This document shows, piece after piece, positions 46,601 through 55,802 of a stretch of 64,000 nt of DNA. The notes beneath the pieces were generated by a model. That model searched no databases, was not told where the DNA came from, and saw only the letters and a list, made by a program, of their open reading frames with translations. The translations under genes and the position numbers were made by a program. Positions within the stretch are counted from its first letter, which is position 1. Each line of letters opens with the position of its first letter. This DNA is from Trissonchulus latispiculum (lineage: Eukaryota; Nematoda; Enoplea; Enoplida; Ironidae): positions 1 to 64,000 of the forward strand of contig JASAND010006412.1 in the NCBI GenBank assembly GCA_030248195.1. Direction: 5' to 3'.

Positions 46601-48191
46601 TTTCCTACTGGCCGACGAATTAGTGTTGCAACAGCCTCATTTGAGTCATCAGTAGGCCCTAGCTCATACACAAATATTTCTATGTCAAACTTCTGCTCAA
46701 GGCCGTCTAGCTCCTCCAGGCGGACGCCACAAAACTCCTTTCCAGGAGGAAGCCACTGTCTGATAAGCTGATCAGTTTTACGTTGAGCGCGTGAATGTCT
46801 GCACCAAGCGCAAGTGCAAGACACCGAAAGAAACACTTGTCATCCTCGTATGGCTTCCCAGTGTTGTCGTCCTTGATTAAGGAATTGATTCCTCTGTTGT
46901 TTCTGACATAGTCTGGGAGATACCTCGCCGCGCCTATGGGGAATGATCTTAGCTTGTTTACGTAAAAACATGCGTTGGTAATATTCGAAACTGTCCATTT
47001 TGTGTTTGGACGCTGCTGTCTTGCCCACTCCAAAGGATCTCCTTCGTCTAGCTTGCTCAATGCTTGGTTCAAGTCACCTTCGTTGGAAATATGGATTGGT
47101 TCATTAAAATACCTACTGTTGTTTGATGCATAGTAGTATTGTAGTTGTCCATTTTCTCTATTTTTGAGAACAAAGCCAAATGACAGGTTCAGCTTGAACT
47201 GCCATTGTTGTACGTGGAAAATTGCTTTTAGCAACTCCTTGATTTCCGACAAATTCTCCAGTCTAAAATTGTACCTGTTTTGAACACCTTTCTGCGAGAT
47301 GACATATCGGGTTCTGATTCTGCTCCAATTGTCTTTGTAAAGTTTAATAAAATCATCCGATTTATCGATTATCCAATCCTCGATTATCCTATTTTCAAAC
47401 TCCGGATCGTCCTCACTGGGCAATTTTGATATATGCAAATTTCGAAAATCGGTTGGATCACCTGCCTTCGGTTTACTTCGATGAGTTTTAAGATGTCCTT
47501 GGTAGCCCTGTATTGTCTTGAAGGTTGTGCCGCACTGTTCGCAGCGGTGTTCAGCTGTATGCACAGCTCTGATGTGCCTTGTTAAGGTACTCTTTTGTTT
47601 AAAATGCTTTTGGCACGTTTGACAAACATGCTCTGTATTGGAACGAGCGTTTGGTGTGTCCACGGTTTCAGCGGTTTTCGGACTTTTCTTGACATTGACA
47701 TGCGCGACCTTAGCATGCCTAACTAGATTTCTTTTCGAGCCAAAGCTCTGGTGGCACTTGCTACAAGCGTAGCCTCTGCACTGCTGTTTCTCAATGTGTT
47801 TATTAAACCATTTCTGATGTTTGTATAGCTTGTGGCACTCAGGGCACTGTAACCGTTCTACGTTCCGCCGCAGTTTGCGTTTGGTATTTTCAAGATTAAG
47901 CTTTCCTCCAGCAACTTTCTGAAATACATTATTGTCCACCTCCAAATTTAAAGGACTCAAGGATGTATACCAACTATTCCGTTTGTTATGGCCTTTAGAA
48001 ATGTGTTTATTGAACCAGCACCGCAATTTATAGCGCTTTTGGCAAAGTGGACATTGTAGTTTTTCTGGGCGCTGTTGCAGTCGATGCTTAATTTCTCCAA
48101 ACTTTAGTCGCTTCTGACTATGTTTAACCTTCTCCAATGCTTCGCTGCTCACCTCCAAATCGAGATCGCTTTCGCCAGCCTGTTCTCTCAT
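43690..48191 (-). CDS. polB: Protein-primed DNA polymerase B with N-terminal zinc fingers (frameshifted)
   Basis: It replicates the element from its ends by protein priming. The first part (48,191-46,707, 494 codons) starts at ATTAAAATG and has five C2H2-like fingers starting near residues 47, 116, 143, 190 and 217, then a region with CFFRCLALALG. A one-base shift near 46,760-46,790 leads to the second frame (to 43,690). There, numbering from 46,836, lie exonuclease motifs YDFE (170-172), NSGKFD (274-279) and YNNRD (404-408), and polymerase motifs DGNALYLW (about 505), KLLGNSYYG and DTDS. Catalytic residues are all present. The frameshift may be a real lesion or an assembly indel. The total of about 1,500 codons is long for the family because of the finger region. 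Confidence 0.95.
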
Positions 48192-48250
48192 TTTAATAAG
48201 AAGAAAATAAATTTAATGAGAATTGAAAAAATAAAATTTAATTTTAAAAT

Positions 48251-48547
48251 TTAATTTTCAGGATTGAATGTTTGCGTAGAAGTGGTAATGCGCATCCTCA
48301 ATTTTGAGCATTTTTCTTCATGTTTCTTCAAGTATTTACAGCATAACAATTTATGACAGTATTGGCATTCCTCTTTCCTTTTCGCTTGTTCTCTCACTTT
48401 CTCGCGGTTAGCAAAGTAATGTATCATTCTTCTCTTATTTATCTTTTCTTTGTTCCGCAAATAGTATTCTCTGCTGTGTTCATTAAGCCGCTCCTTGTTC
48501 TCGATATAGTAACGCTGGTGGTATGAGACACAGTTTTCTGTTCCCAT
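48251..48547 (-). CDS. Small basic zinc finger protein (98 aa)
   Basis: Very basic and rich in Asn, Glu, Tyr and Arg, with repeating YYxxNKE/YFANREK units in the first half and one finger near the C-terminus (CQYCHKL...KKHEEKC). I chose the ATG at 48,547 in TTATAAAATG; an upstream TTG would add four residues and lacks the motif. It lies between polB and the acidic protein gene and probably binds nucleic acid. No closer family is recognised. Confidence 0.7.
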   Translation of the reverse strand: MGTENCVSYHQRYYIENKERLNEHSREYYLRNKEKINKRRMIHYFANREKVREQAKRKEECQYCHKLLCCKYLKKHEEKCSKLRMRITTSTQTFNPEN

Positions 48548-48585
48548 TTTATAACCCAATTAAAACTAAATGAAAATAAAATTTT

Positions 48586-49133
48586 TTACTTCTCAATACC
48601 CGCCAAAGTTCCGTTACTCGACTGCACCAGATTGGAAATATTTGAAAGAAGGTCAACAATATCTGCAACGTCTTCATACCCGCTTTGTCTAAACGTCATC
48701 TGAAACGCACCATCCTCGTCAATAAACTCAAGAAAAATTGATTTGAGCGGAGTTTTAGAGCTGGCTTCTTTGTCCTGCTTTGTGTCTACAACTGCCCCAG
48801 TTTTTGTTGAATGTTCCTCATCGTAAATTATTGCTTCCGCCGAAGTTTCGGTACTCGACTCCACCAGATTGGAAATATTCGAAAGAAGGTCAACAATATC
48901 TGCAACGTTTTCATACCCGCTTTGCCTGAACGTCATTTGAAACGCACCATCCTCGTCAATAAACATAAACTCAAGAAAAATTGATTTGAGCGGAGTTCTA
49001 GATTGGCTTCTTTGTTCTGCTTTGTGTCTACAACTGTCCCAGTTCTTGTTAAATATTCATCATCATCGTCAATTACTGCAGCTGAGACTTGATGTTTGCT
49101 TTTTTCAAGAATCCCAATTGTTTTCTTTTCCAT
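48586..49133 (-). CDS. Acidic protein with tandem duplication (frameshifted)
   Basis: The reading starts at 49,133 in TATAAAAATG. A unit of about 238 bp (48,615-48,834 and 48,853-49,079) is present twice, each coding FIDEDGAFQMTFRQSGY and ADIVDLLSNISNLV. One base is missing in the upstream copy near 49,000 (CTAGATTGG against TTAGAGCTGG), which throws the reading out of frame; downstream the original frame continues to a stop at 48,586. Without the shift it would be about 180 residues, acidic and likely helical. I recognise no family. The duplication is recent, since the two units are still very similar. Confidence 0.6.
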
Positions 49134-49156
49134 TTTTATAAGTGAAAAAATAACTT

Positions 49157-50218
49157 TTAATAGTTTTGAATTTTGTTTTCTTCAATCCACTGATTGAAAC
49201 TGCTGGGATATCCTTTCCATTTTACCAGTACCTGAGGCTTACCGTTTAGCTTTCTTCGTTTCAACACTTTTTCAACGCGGTAGTCGCCGGTGTCCAGCAC
49301 CTTTTGAATTTCATGCTTGTAGAATTTCCCCCTTATTTCCTCACCGTTCCAGTCACGAAGAGTGTAAGTAGGCGGTGCTGATCTAAAAACGTTTCCCACT
49401 GTGAATATCTCTTCCGTCCAGTTTGGTAGATACCCTTTATCGAACAATTTCCGTTTATACTTGGTAATTCTAACTTTATCACCTACTCGAATGTCCAATT
49501 TTCCTTGTTGCTCTACTTCAGCATACAGAGTTTTGTGCACCTGAATTTCATTTGATTTATTTACATCCCTAGGCTTCATCTTTATGCTTCTGTGAGTGGA
49601 CGAGTTATAGTTGGACACTAGCTTTTGAAGCACGTCGATCCATGTATAGGTTTCCTCGGCAGTAAAGTATTTCCACATTTTCTCTTTTATTGTCCTATTA
49701 ACTCTTTCCACGATGCTTGCCTTCTTTTCCGAGAAAGTAGAGAAATGGTTGATCCCGTGCTCTCTGAAGAAGCTTTGAATATGCTTGCCGTAAAACTCTA
49801 GACCCTGGTCGGTTTGCAATTTTACTGGTTTTCGCTTGCTGCTAGCGAAAATAGAAGCGAACGCCATAGCTACTTCTTTCGGTTGTTTGGTCCTTAAAGG
49901 TTTTGCCCAAAGATATTTGCTGAAACAATCAATTACCATCAGTATATAGTTGTACCCCTTATTGTGCCTGGAATAAGCAATCATATCGACAAGGTCCGCT
50001 TGCCATTGCTCATCGATTTTGTGGACGTAAACCCGCTCAGTAGGAAACTTGTGTTTCACTGGTTTATGCAACGTATAGGTCACTTGCTGCTTGAGCCAGC
50101 GTTCAGTGTCTTTCCTAGAAACATTTAAATTTTTTTCTTTTAGTCTTTGGACAAGAGCATTTACACCCGAATAACCGTACCTCGGGTTGAAGTAAATTTC
50201 TTTTAAATCTTGACTCAT
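49157..50218 (-). CDS. int: Retrovirus-type integrase with chromodomain
   Basis: The 353-aa protein inserts the element into host DNA. The rve core holds the catalytic acid triad D75 (QADLVDM), D137 (LQTDQGLEF) and E171 (ASIVERVNR). After an SH3-like region, the C-terminus (about 310-353) is a chromodomain (VLVKWKGYPSSFNQWIEE), which may steer insertion toward methylated histones. The start is in CATAAAATG and overlaps the stop of the zinc ribbon gene by four bases. No stop or frameshift is seen. No gag, RT or LTR is nearby, so it belongs to the Polinton. Confidence 0.95.
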   Translation of the reverse strand: MSQDLKEIYFNPRYGYSGVNALVQRLKEKNLNVSRKDTERWLKQQVTYTLHKPVKHKFPTERVYVHKIDEQWQADLVDMIAYSRHNKGYNYILMVIDCFSKYLWAKPLRTKQPKEVAMAFASIFASSKRKPVKLQTDQGLEFYGKHIQSFFREHGINHFSTFSEKKASIVERVNRTIKEKMWKYFTAEETYTWIDVLQKLVSNYNSSTHRSIKMKPRDVNKSNEIQVHKTLYAEVEQQGKLDIRVGDKVRITKYKRKLFDKGYLPNWTEEIFTVGNVFRSAPPTYTLRDWNGEEIRGKFYKHEIQKVLDTGDYRVEKVLKRRKLNGKPQVLVKWKGYPSSFNQWIEENKIQNY

Positions 50219-50352
50219 TTTATGAAGGAGTACTTAACTTTCCTACAATTAGCACACGTAGATTTAACAGCCTTCCGCCCATTCCTCAAGGTAGTCATTT
50301 GTGGACGGATATCATTTGTTTTTCGTTTACAGACAAGGCAGTATGTTCTCAT
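50215..50352 (-). CDS. 45-aa zinc ribbon protein (DUF5679-like)
   Basis: A small gene between the fibre-like and integrase genes. The product has C5xxC8 and C33xxC36 around a basic NGRKAV turn, matching the small zinc ribbon called DUF5679, which is common in viruses and mobile elements. Its start is in TATAAAATG, and its TGA overlaps the integrase ATG in ATAAAATGA. The role is unknown; nucleic acid or protein binding is likely. Confidence 0.75.
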   Translation of the reverse strand: MRTYCLVCKRKTNDIRPQMTTLRNGRKAVKSTCANCRKVKYSFIK

Positions 50353-50368
50353 TTTATATATGACTAAA

Positions 50369-51175
50369 TTAAGATAGTTGTTTAATAATAACGGAAAGTT
50401 TCCTTATATTAATAAACACAGACTGGCTTTCGCTGTTTACCTCAGCATAGAGCTTTAGCCTACATGGCGACTGACGCTTGAAGGGTAATTCTAAAACTGC
50501 ATCTCGACCGCTCAAGTCGCCATGCCCCGAATGCTTTAAGGCGACCCATTGCGAAGCAGTAGATGAATATACATACCATTGCAGCTGAAACTTATCAGTT
50601 GGGTTGGTCCCTTCGATAGAAAATTCTACTGTGTCTTTAATGGAATATGTCCCCGCTTGGCTTAAAATTATTTCTTTATTGTCTTTGTCCAAATCTAAGA
50701 TATGGCCCTGCTTAAGTACCTCGGAACCTAATGGCAGCATCGTTTTCAAAGGGTAGCTTTCGGAGTCTTCCATACTTGTGACGTTGGGGAAAACGAATCG
50801 AATTCTTTCCACATTTGAGCAAATAGTATGTAAGAACTGCAGATCGATAGTTGGCCACTGAAGCATGTATTCTGTGAAGTCAGAGAGCACCACTTTTACT
50901 TCAGCCTTTCCTTCACTTGTTCGGTGCGTTGACAAAGCTGTGATCTTGGGTGCACGAAGAGCTGGAATGGTAACAGATTTTCTGGAGTAATCTGTCATAT
51001 GGAAGTAAAGCTCAAACGTTCCGTCTGGATTTTCATCTAAGGCAACGGCAGTTACTCCAATCCCATCACTGCCGCTGTCACCTTTGTCACCTTTTTCGCC
51101 CTTTTCACCGGTAAATCCTCGCGGCCCCCTTTCTGCTGGATGCAGATCTCTTATGCCAAATTTAGTGTAATTCAT
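50369..51175 (-). CDS. Collagen-stalk fibre-like protein
   Basis: The 268-aa protein has a short N-terminal anchor (1-16), eight Gly-X-Y triplets at 17-40 (GEKGEKGDKGDSG), then a beta-rich C-terminal region of about 220 residues with no Cys-rich or membrane segment. This is the layout of trimeric viral fibres and phage tail fibres: attachment tail, stalk, knob. It starts in ATTAAAATG, with the ATPase stop overlapping (AAAATGA). I infer a vertex fibre that binds host cells; a host-type collagen fragment is unlikely because of its position within the compact gene block. The knob family is not recognised. Confidence 0.65.
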   Translation of the reverse strand: MNYTKFGIRDLHPAERGPRGFTGEKGEKGDKGDSGSDGIGVTAVALDENPDGTFELYFHMTDYSRKSVTIPALRAPKITALSTHRTSEGKAEVKVVLSDFTEYMLQWPTIDLQFLHTICSNVERIRFVFPNVTSMEDSESYPLKTMLPLGSEVLKQGHILDLDKDNKEIILSQAGTYSIKDTVEFSIEGTNPTDKFQLQWYVYSSTASQWVALKHSGHGDLSGRDAVLELPFKRQSPCRLKLYAEVNSESQSVFINIRKLSVIIKQLS

Positions 51176-51894
51176 TTTAATATCCCAGAAATTTCGTTGG
51201 GCAAAAGTGTTCGAAATAATTCGCTAAATCCCTTTCGAAACTCTAGCCACTTGAAGTTTGTTTTCCTATCGATAAGCAGAAATCCGTATGGATCCGAAAC
51301 GGCTGTTTTGTAGAGTGACTTGAATAAATCCTTCGGTAAACGACCAGCAAGATCCGTTGTCAACTCTGTAACCTCGCGCTCTGAAGGATGCTTGAATATA
51401 ATGAAATAGTTGCAGTTCAGTCGAATGTCTTTTGGTATGCGATAGAAGCTTTGGGCCAAATAAATTACGCTGACATTTTTGTGCCTACCTTTTATGAAAT
51501 AGTTTGTGAAAGTATCTTGATCTTTCACACAAACAAAATCGTCGAATACCACTATATTTTCATGTGCAGGATCCATTGTGCTAACATCGGGTACATCACC
51601 AGGTGAGCTTCCACAAACCAGCATCTCCGCCGGTAGCTGTGAGCATAGAAACCTGTAGGCATTTTGTTCAATATAACTTGAATACACGTACAACTTGCTG
51701 TAGAGGAGGAACTTCAATAACAAATTTAGGAGCAGATTTGTTTTTCCACAATCGGATGGTCCAACAATTAGAAGCCTAAATGGTTGCTGTGGAATTAAAT
51801 TGATACTTTCTCGGTGCTCCGGGTCACTGTCATCATAAACAGAACCATAGTCTATAATTTCAAATATATCTTCTTCAGAATTATCGCTCACCAT
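51172..51894 (-). CDS. A32/FtsK-HerA-type genome packaging ATPase
   Basis: The 240-aa protein has a Walker A motif GPSDCGKT at 45-52 and a Walker B motif IVVFDDF at 114-120, followed by a sensor region (VIYLAQSFY) and the usual C-terminal LIDRKTNFKW strand pair. It would pump the linear genome into the capsid. It is first in the leftward block and starts in GTTAAAATG. Length and motifs are normal and no damage is seen. Confidence 0.95.
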   Translation of the reverse strand: MVSDNSEEDIFEIIDYGSVYDDSDPEHRESINLIPQQPFRLLIVGPSDCGKTNLLLNLLLKFLLYSKLYVYSSYIEQNAYRFLCSQLPAEMLVCGSSPGDVPDVSTMDPAHENIVVFDDFVCVKDQDTFTNYFIKGRHKNVSVIYLAQSFYRIPKDIRLNCNYFIIFKHPSEREVTELTTDLAGRLPKDLFKSLYKTAVSDPYGFLLIDRKTNFKWLEFRKGFSELFRTLLPNEISGILK

Positions 51895-52070
51895 TTTAAC
51901 ATAAATGTTTTTGCGAAAACATAATTTTGCTTATGTTAACTTATATTGATTTATTTTGTCTTAATTTTAGTTAATGGGATTTATTTTGACTTAACTTTAT
52001 TTAAGGTGGTTTATTTCCACTTTGTGGAATCTAGTTTAATTTATTTTTACTTAATTTCTATGAAGTTAAA
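51895..52070. promoter_or_regulatory. Divergent promoter region with about 30-bp repeats
   Basis: 176 bp separate the ATPase and the 288-aa gene. It is very AT-rich, with three to four imperfect repeats of GATTTATTTTGNCTTAA at about 51,950-52,055. It is the only shared control region between the two gene blocks, so it may hold a bidirectional early promoter or an internal replication element. Confidence 0.5.
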
Positions 52071-53175
52071 ATGACGGAGAAAACTGTGAAGGTTAGCAAT
52101 AACCACATGAAGGCGTTAAGTGATTATGCAAAACAGAAACGTAAATTAATTCAAGACGCCAGTCGACACAAGCGAGATTTGAAAAACAAGGTGTCATCTG
52201 CTCACACCGCACAAAGGCAACAGGAAGAGGAATACGAAAAACAAAGCAAACCAATAGTTTCAGCAATCTCCGAACGCCAAACTCGGAACGGAACGGATCA
52301 GGCACTTCCGCCCCTCGCATGGATTCCGCCAGCATTACCCCCTGTACCACCCAAGGCTTCTATCACTCAACAAATTCTTGAAAGTGTGTTCCAATCCACA
52401 CAAAATCCACGGTTTTCATCACTAGAGGTCAATCCTGGCACATCAAAAATAGGTAAAAAGGGAAACATAGATTTCTCAAAATTGGTAAACGAAGATGTTG
52501 TATCGCTAACTGTAGATGGAAAAACGGATACCTTTCTTGGAACCAGCGGACTGCTCCACCTACTACTGGCGCCGTTTCAGTACATAAGAGACAACAATTT
52601 ACTCAAGGATGGCGTTATCGATTCCCAGGATATCCAAACGTACAAACGGATCCTGCAAAAAACCGGAGTTCAAGAAAACGCAAAAAGATCCAGTGCTAAA
52701 TACAAAGCCCTAGCTCGCATCCAGACTGGGAGCGGCGTTAATAGTCCTTACACCATAGATTCTGAATCGAAATTCGGCAATGTACTCGTTGATTATCCAC
52801 AGCTGCTAAACTCGCATAAGCTATTTGTCAAAAACAGTGATGGAGATCTGATCATGGAAACAGCTGTTGACAGTGACTTTGTAGATTTGGTTACAAAAAG
52901 ATTCAACTCCAAGACTCCCTATAGCCAAGAAAGCTGACATACCACCTAAACGTACGTCTGGAAAGTACCGCCTTCTGCACGGGATCCGGTTCTACAAGAA
53001 TAGCGAAGAATTAGAGAATCGGCTGATGCTATTGGTGTCTAGCAAAAAAGCGGGTAATAACAGCGTTCATCTGGTTAACGAAATATCAGAAATTTTAGAC
53101 AAGCTTTTGGAAACGCAGGCTATTGATAAAGAGGTTCACAAAGAGTTATTTGACAAATATGTTTCTTTGAACTGA
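52071..53175 (+). CDS. Polinton conserved structural protein of unknown role (frameshifted)
   Basis: The first frame (52,071-52,937, 288 codons) starts in GTTAAAATG. It has a charged N-terminal coil (about 15-60), a Pro-rich stretch (80-95) and then a conserved region. The stop at 52,935 is followed in the +1 frame by an open reading of about 80 codons ending at 53,175 (GKYRLLHGIRFY, ELENRLMLLVSSKKAGNNS). That second part has no ATG of its own and fits the C-terminus that such Polinton proteins usually have. So one base was probably gained near 52,900-52,935, in the gene or in the assembly. It is likely a virion or capsid-associated protein; the exact role is unknown. Confidence 0.7.
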
Positions 53176-53195
53176 TTCCACTTATATAAAATAAA

Positions 53196-53924
53196 ATGTA
53201 CATTATGCTCGATTCAAGCCGCGCAGGTAGCCCAGAGGATTTTGAAATGTCGTTTGCAAATCCGGTAGACGTAACCAGCAGAAATCTTGAGATTGCCTTA
53301 GTCAGCTGTACAATGTGGTATAGCTGGTACAATATCGCGTCATATTATCACAACAACGTATTTAAGTTGCTCGTCAACGACAACCGAGCGTTCTTGATTG
53401 AAATGGATGACGGGCTGTATGACATTCCAGCATTGGAAAAGGAGATCAAGAGGTGCCTCTCCAGTAAGCGCGTCGATGAAAACATCATTAATATGGTTCC
53501 AAATTATAGCACGGGGAAGCTTAAAATCGATATGGTCGAAGATTACAGCTTAGACTTAAGTGTTTCGCCAGGTTTGCGAAAGATTTTGGGATTTGGCGAT
53601 GTCAATTTAATTAGTGGATCCATGACTGGCAAAGATCGAGTGAATATTACAAATGGAATTGACAGTATCCTGATCTGCTGTAGCATCGTAGCGGAGTCAT
53701 ATGACAATGGAGTTTCGTCTGACATTATTCATTCCTTTGTACCCACGCTTCAGCCCGGTTCGCTTCTGGTTGAGAAACCAAATCGTCCCATTTACTTGCC
53801 AGTTAAACAGATGGATTCCCTAAGCAGAATCAGAATGCGGGTTACTGATCAACGAGGCATTGGAATCAATCTCAATAATGAGCATGTCACTTACGTATTG
53901 CACATCCGAGAACAAAAAATCTAG
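53196..53924 (+). CDS. Penton-like minor capsid protein
   Basis: A 242-aa protein of beta-rich character; the N-terminus LDSSRAG...FEMSFANPVDV and the VSCTMWYSWYNI block match the Polinton minor capsid protein with a single jelly roll, which forms the fivefold vertices. The start is in TATAAAATAAAATG, also a TATA-like string. It lies two genes ahead of the major capsid gene, as in most Polintons. No damage is seen. Confidence 0.8.
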   Translation: MYIMLDSSRAGSPEDFEMSFANPVDVTSRNLEIALVSCTMWYSWYNIASYYHNNVFKLLVNDNRAFLIEMDDGLYDIPALEKEIKRCLSSKRVDENIINMVPNYSTGKLKIDMVEDYSLDLSVSPGLRKILGFGDVNLISGSMTGKDRVNITNGIDSILICCSIVAESYDNGVSSDIIHSFVPTLQPGSLLVEKPNRPIYLPVKQMDSLSRIRMRVTDQRGIGINLNNEHVTYVLHIREQKI

Positions 53925-53933
53925 GCTTCTAAA

Positions 53934-54392
53934 ATGATACTGACTGGGAAACGTTTAGTCTATGTTGTCAAAGGAAAGGGAATTGGTTCAGTCGTGAAAT
54001 CTTTTCTTCGACCTGAAATGGTTAAGGCAAAGCTAAAAGCGGGGGCTAAACTCTTGCTCCAGAAAGGCAAGCAGTTTGCTAGCAGTGTGTTGAAACCCAT
54101 CGGTAAGAGACTGATCCATGACGTGCAGAATTCCCTCAAGGATGAATTTCTGCGAGGAACGCAGCGTCTTGTCGACAAAACCTTTAATCCTTCAAATTTA
54201 GAACAACTTGCCAACAAAGTTTACAAGACTACTAAAAGCCAAAGCCTGAAAAGTGCGACAGAAGAGGTGGGACCGAAATTAAGGACAGGGGTGATGGAGG
54301 CTTTGTCAAACCTAACTGCAGGTTCGGGCATACGGAAAAGGCCCTCACATAAAAGGCCTTCAAGAATAATTCAAAACTTGCTTAAAATGTGA
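53934..54392 (+). CDS. Basic virion core-type protein (152 aa)
   Basis: Lys/Arg-rich throughout (VYVVKGKGIGS, AKLKAGAKLLLQKGK, IRKRPSHKRPSR), no Cys, with two amphipathic helices predicted by eye at about 30-60 and 85-105. It starts in TCTAAAATG, 9 bp after the penton gene. Such proteins in adenovirus-like elements bind packaged DNA or the inner capsid. The GKG/GSG sites could be cut by the encoded adenain-like protease, but this is inference. Confidence 0.6.
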   Translation: MILTGKRLVYVVKGKGIGSVVKSFLRPEMVKAKLKAGAKLLLQKGKQFASSVLKPIGKRLIHDVQNSLKDEFLRGTQRLVDKTFNPSNLEQLANKVYKTTKSQSLKSATEEVGPKLRTGVMEALSNLTAGSGIRKRPSHKRPSRIIQNLLKM

Positions 54393-54417
54393 TTCTTTTT
54401 CTTTCCTGCTTTATAAA

Positions 54418-55782
54418 ATGAAGCCAATTCAGTCCGAGATAGTCGAGGCACCGTACTGGAACATTTTTGAGCCTGCAGTGGAGGAAGCCTCCACAGCCAA
54501 ATACGAGTACGTTCAGTACAGGGAAAATAACGTTAATGTCCAACAGCTACGAAGGTTTGAATTTTTTACCAAAGATATGGATGGCTGGCTGTTGCCTCAC
54601 GATTCGTTTCTCTTGATTAAAGGCAGAATCTTGGACCAGGCAGGCAATCAGTTGCCAGCCACGGAAGCAACCACTATTGTTAATAATGGGTTTAGTTTGT
54701 TCTCGAGGGCGGAATACTTTGCAAATGAGCAGCTGCTAGAGGATTTTGATCATGTGCACTTGGCGACAACCGTTTTAAACCTAGTTAATATTTCGGACGA
54801 CTTCAGCCGTTCTGTGGGTACCGCAATGATGTGGTACAAGGATACAGGAAACGGTGGTACGGATACTCAAAAATATAACACTGAACTAATCAGAAATCAA
54901 GCACAAGAAATTGTTGGCGCAAGTACGACAGACAATCCCAGTTTCAACCTAGGGTTCACACAACGACACATGCTAACTTCGGACGGAAAGCAAATCAGTT
55001 TTATTCTTCCTCTAAGATTTTTGTTCGGATTTACAAAGGATTTTAGCAAGGTTCTGAGAGGTGTGAGGCATACTTTGAAGTTGGAAAGGAACGACGATAG
55101 GTGCATTCTGCATTCTAACAATCACGATTCTCAGGCCAAGTTTTGGCTGGATCATATGAGCTGGTATGTTCCATCTCTGGTACCAGCTCTAGCTACAATG
55201 TCTAGCCTAGAAAGCCGACTTCTAAAGTCACAAACTGTGCAGATTTACTGGAAAAGTATCTCTGTTTACCGATCTGACGAAAAGGACGAGCAGTATCCCT
55301 TCTGGCGTGTTGCTTCTACCATCAGCAGACCTATTCATATTTTCGTCGTACTACAAAAGAGTAGCAGGTCGAAGCAAATAGACGAAAACAGCATGATCTT
55401 TGACCACCTTTCGCTAAGTCAGGCCGAGATTCGGCTAAATTCAACTCAGCATCCTGAGGAAAAATATGAGTGTGACTTCGATAATAATGACTATGCTCGA
55501 TTATATTACAGTTTCCTACAGGCAGGGCTAAAAGACGTGGACGAGGATACTGGTTCTCAAGTTAGCTATGCTGACTTTAAGGCACTGTACCCTATTTTGT
55601 TTTTTGACGTGTCTCATAGGGACGAGTCTGTATATGAACAGGTGAGCAAGACCGATCTAGAGGTCAGACTTAATTTTCGACATAAACCAAGCGAAAACTA
55701 TTACATTTACTGTATTGTGCTCGGCGATAAAACTGCAAGCTTAGAAACCATTGATGGTAGAGTCAATATTACTCTGAATTGA
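54418..55782 (+). CDS. Major capsid protein, double jelly roll
   Basis: The 454-aa protein starts in TTATAAAATG, 25 bp after the basic gene. Length and sequence style (N-terminal FEPAVEEAS, FEFFTKDMDGWLLPHDSFLLIKG, FSLFSRAEYFANEQLLEDFDH) match the Polinton PY protein, which builds the trimeric hexons of an icosahedral capsid. The frame is intact to the TGA. Together with the penton, ATPase and protease genes it indicates an ability to form virions in the ancestor. Confidence 0.92.
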   Translation: MKPIQSEIVEAPYWNIFEPAVEEASTAKYEYVQYRENNVNVQQLRRFEFFTKDMDGWLLPHDSFLLIKGRILDQAGNQLPATEATTIVNNGFSLFSRAEYFANEQLLEDFDHVHLATTVLNLVNISDDFSRSVGTAMMWYKDTGNGGTDTQKYNTELIRNQAQEIVGASTTDNPSFNLGFTQRHMLTSDGKQISFILPLRFLFGFTKDFSKVLRGVRHTLKLERNDDRCILHSNNHDSQAKFWLDHMSWYVPSLVPALATMSSLESRLLKSQTVQIYWKSISVYRSDEKDEQYPFWRVASTISRPIHIFVVLQKSSRSKQIDENSMIFDHLSLSQAEIRLNSTQHPEEKYECDFDNNDYARLYYSFLQAGLKDVDEDTGSQVSYADFKALYPILFFDVSHRDESVYEQVSKTDLEVRLNFRHKPSENYYIYCIVLGDKTASLETIDGRVNITLN

Positions 55783-55802
55783 ATTTCTCTCCTTTAAAAA
55801 TA

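Noticed and set aside
49157..50218. LTR retrotransposon based on the integrase
   Set aside because: No gag, protease of aspartic type, RT or LTRs; neighbours are Polinton genes within shared TIRs.
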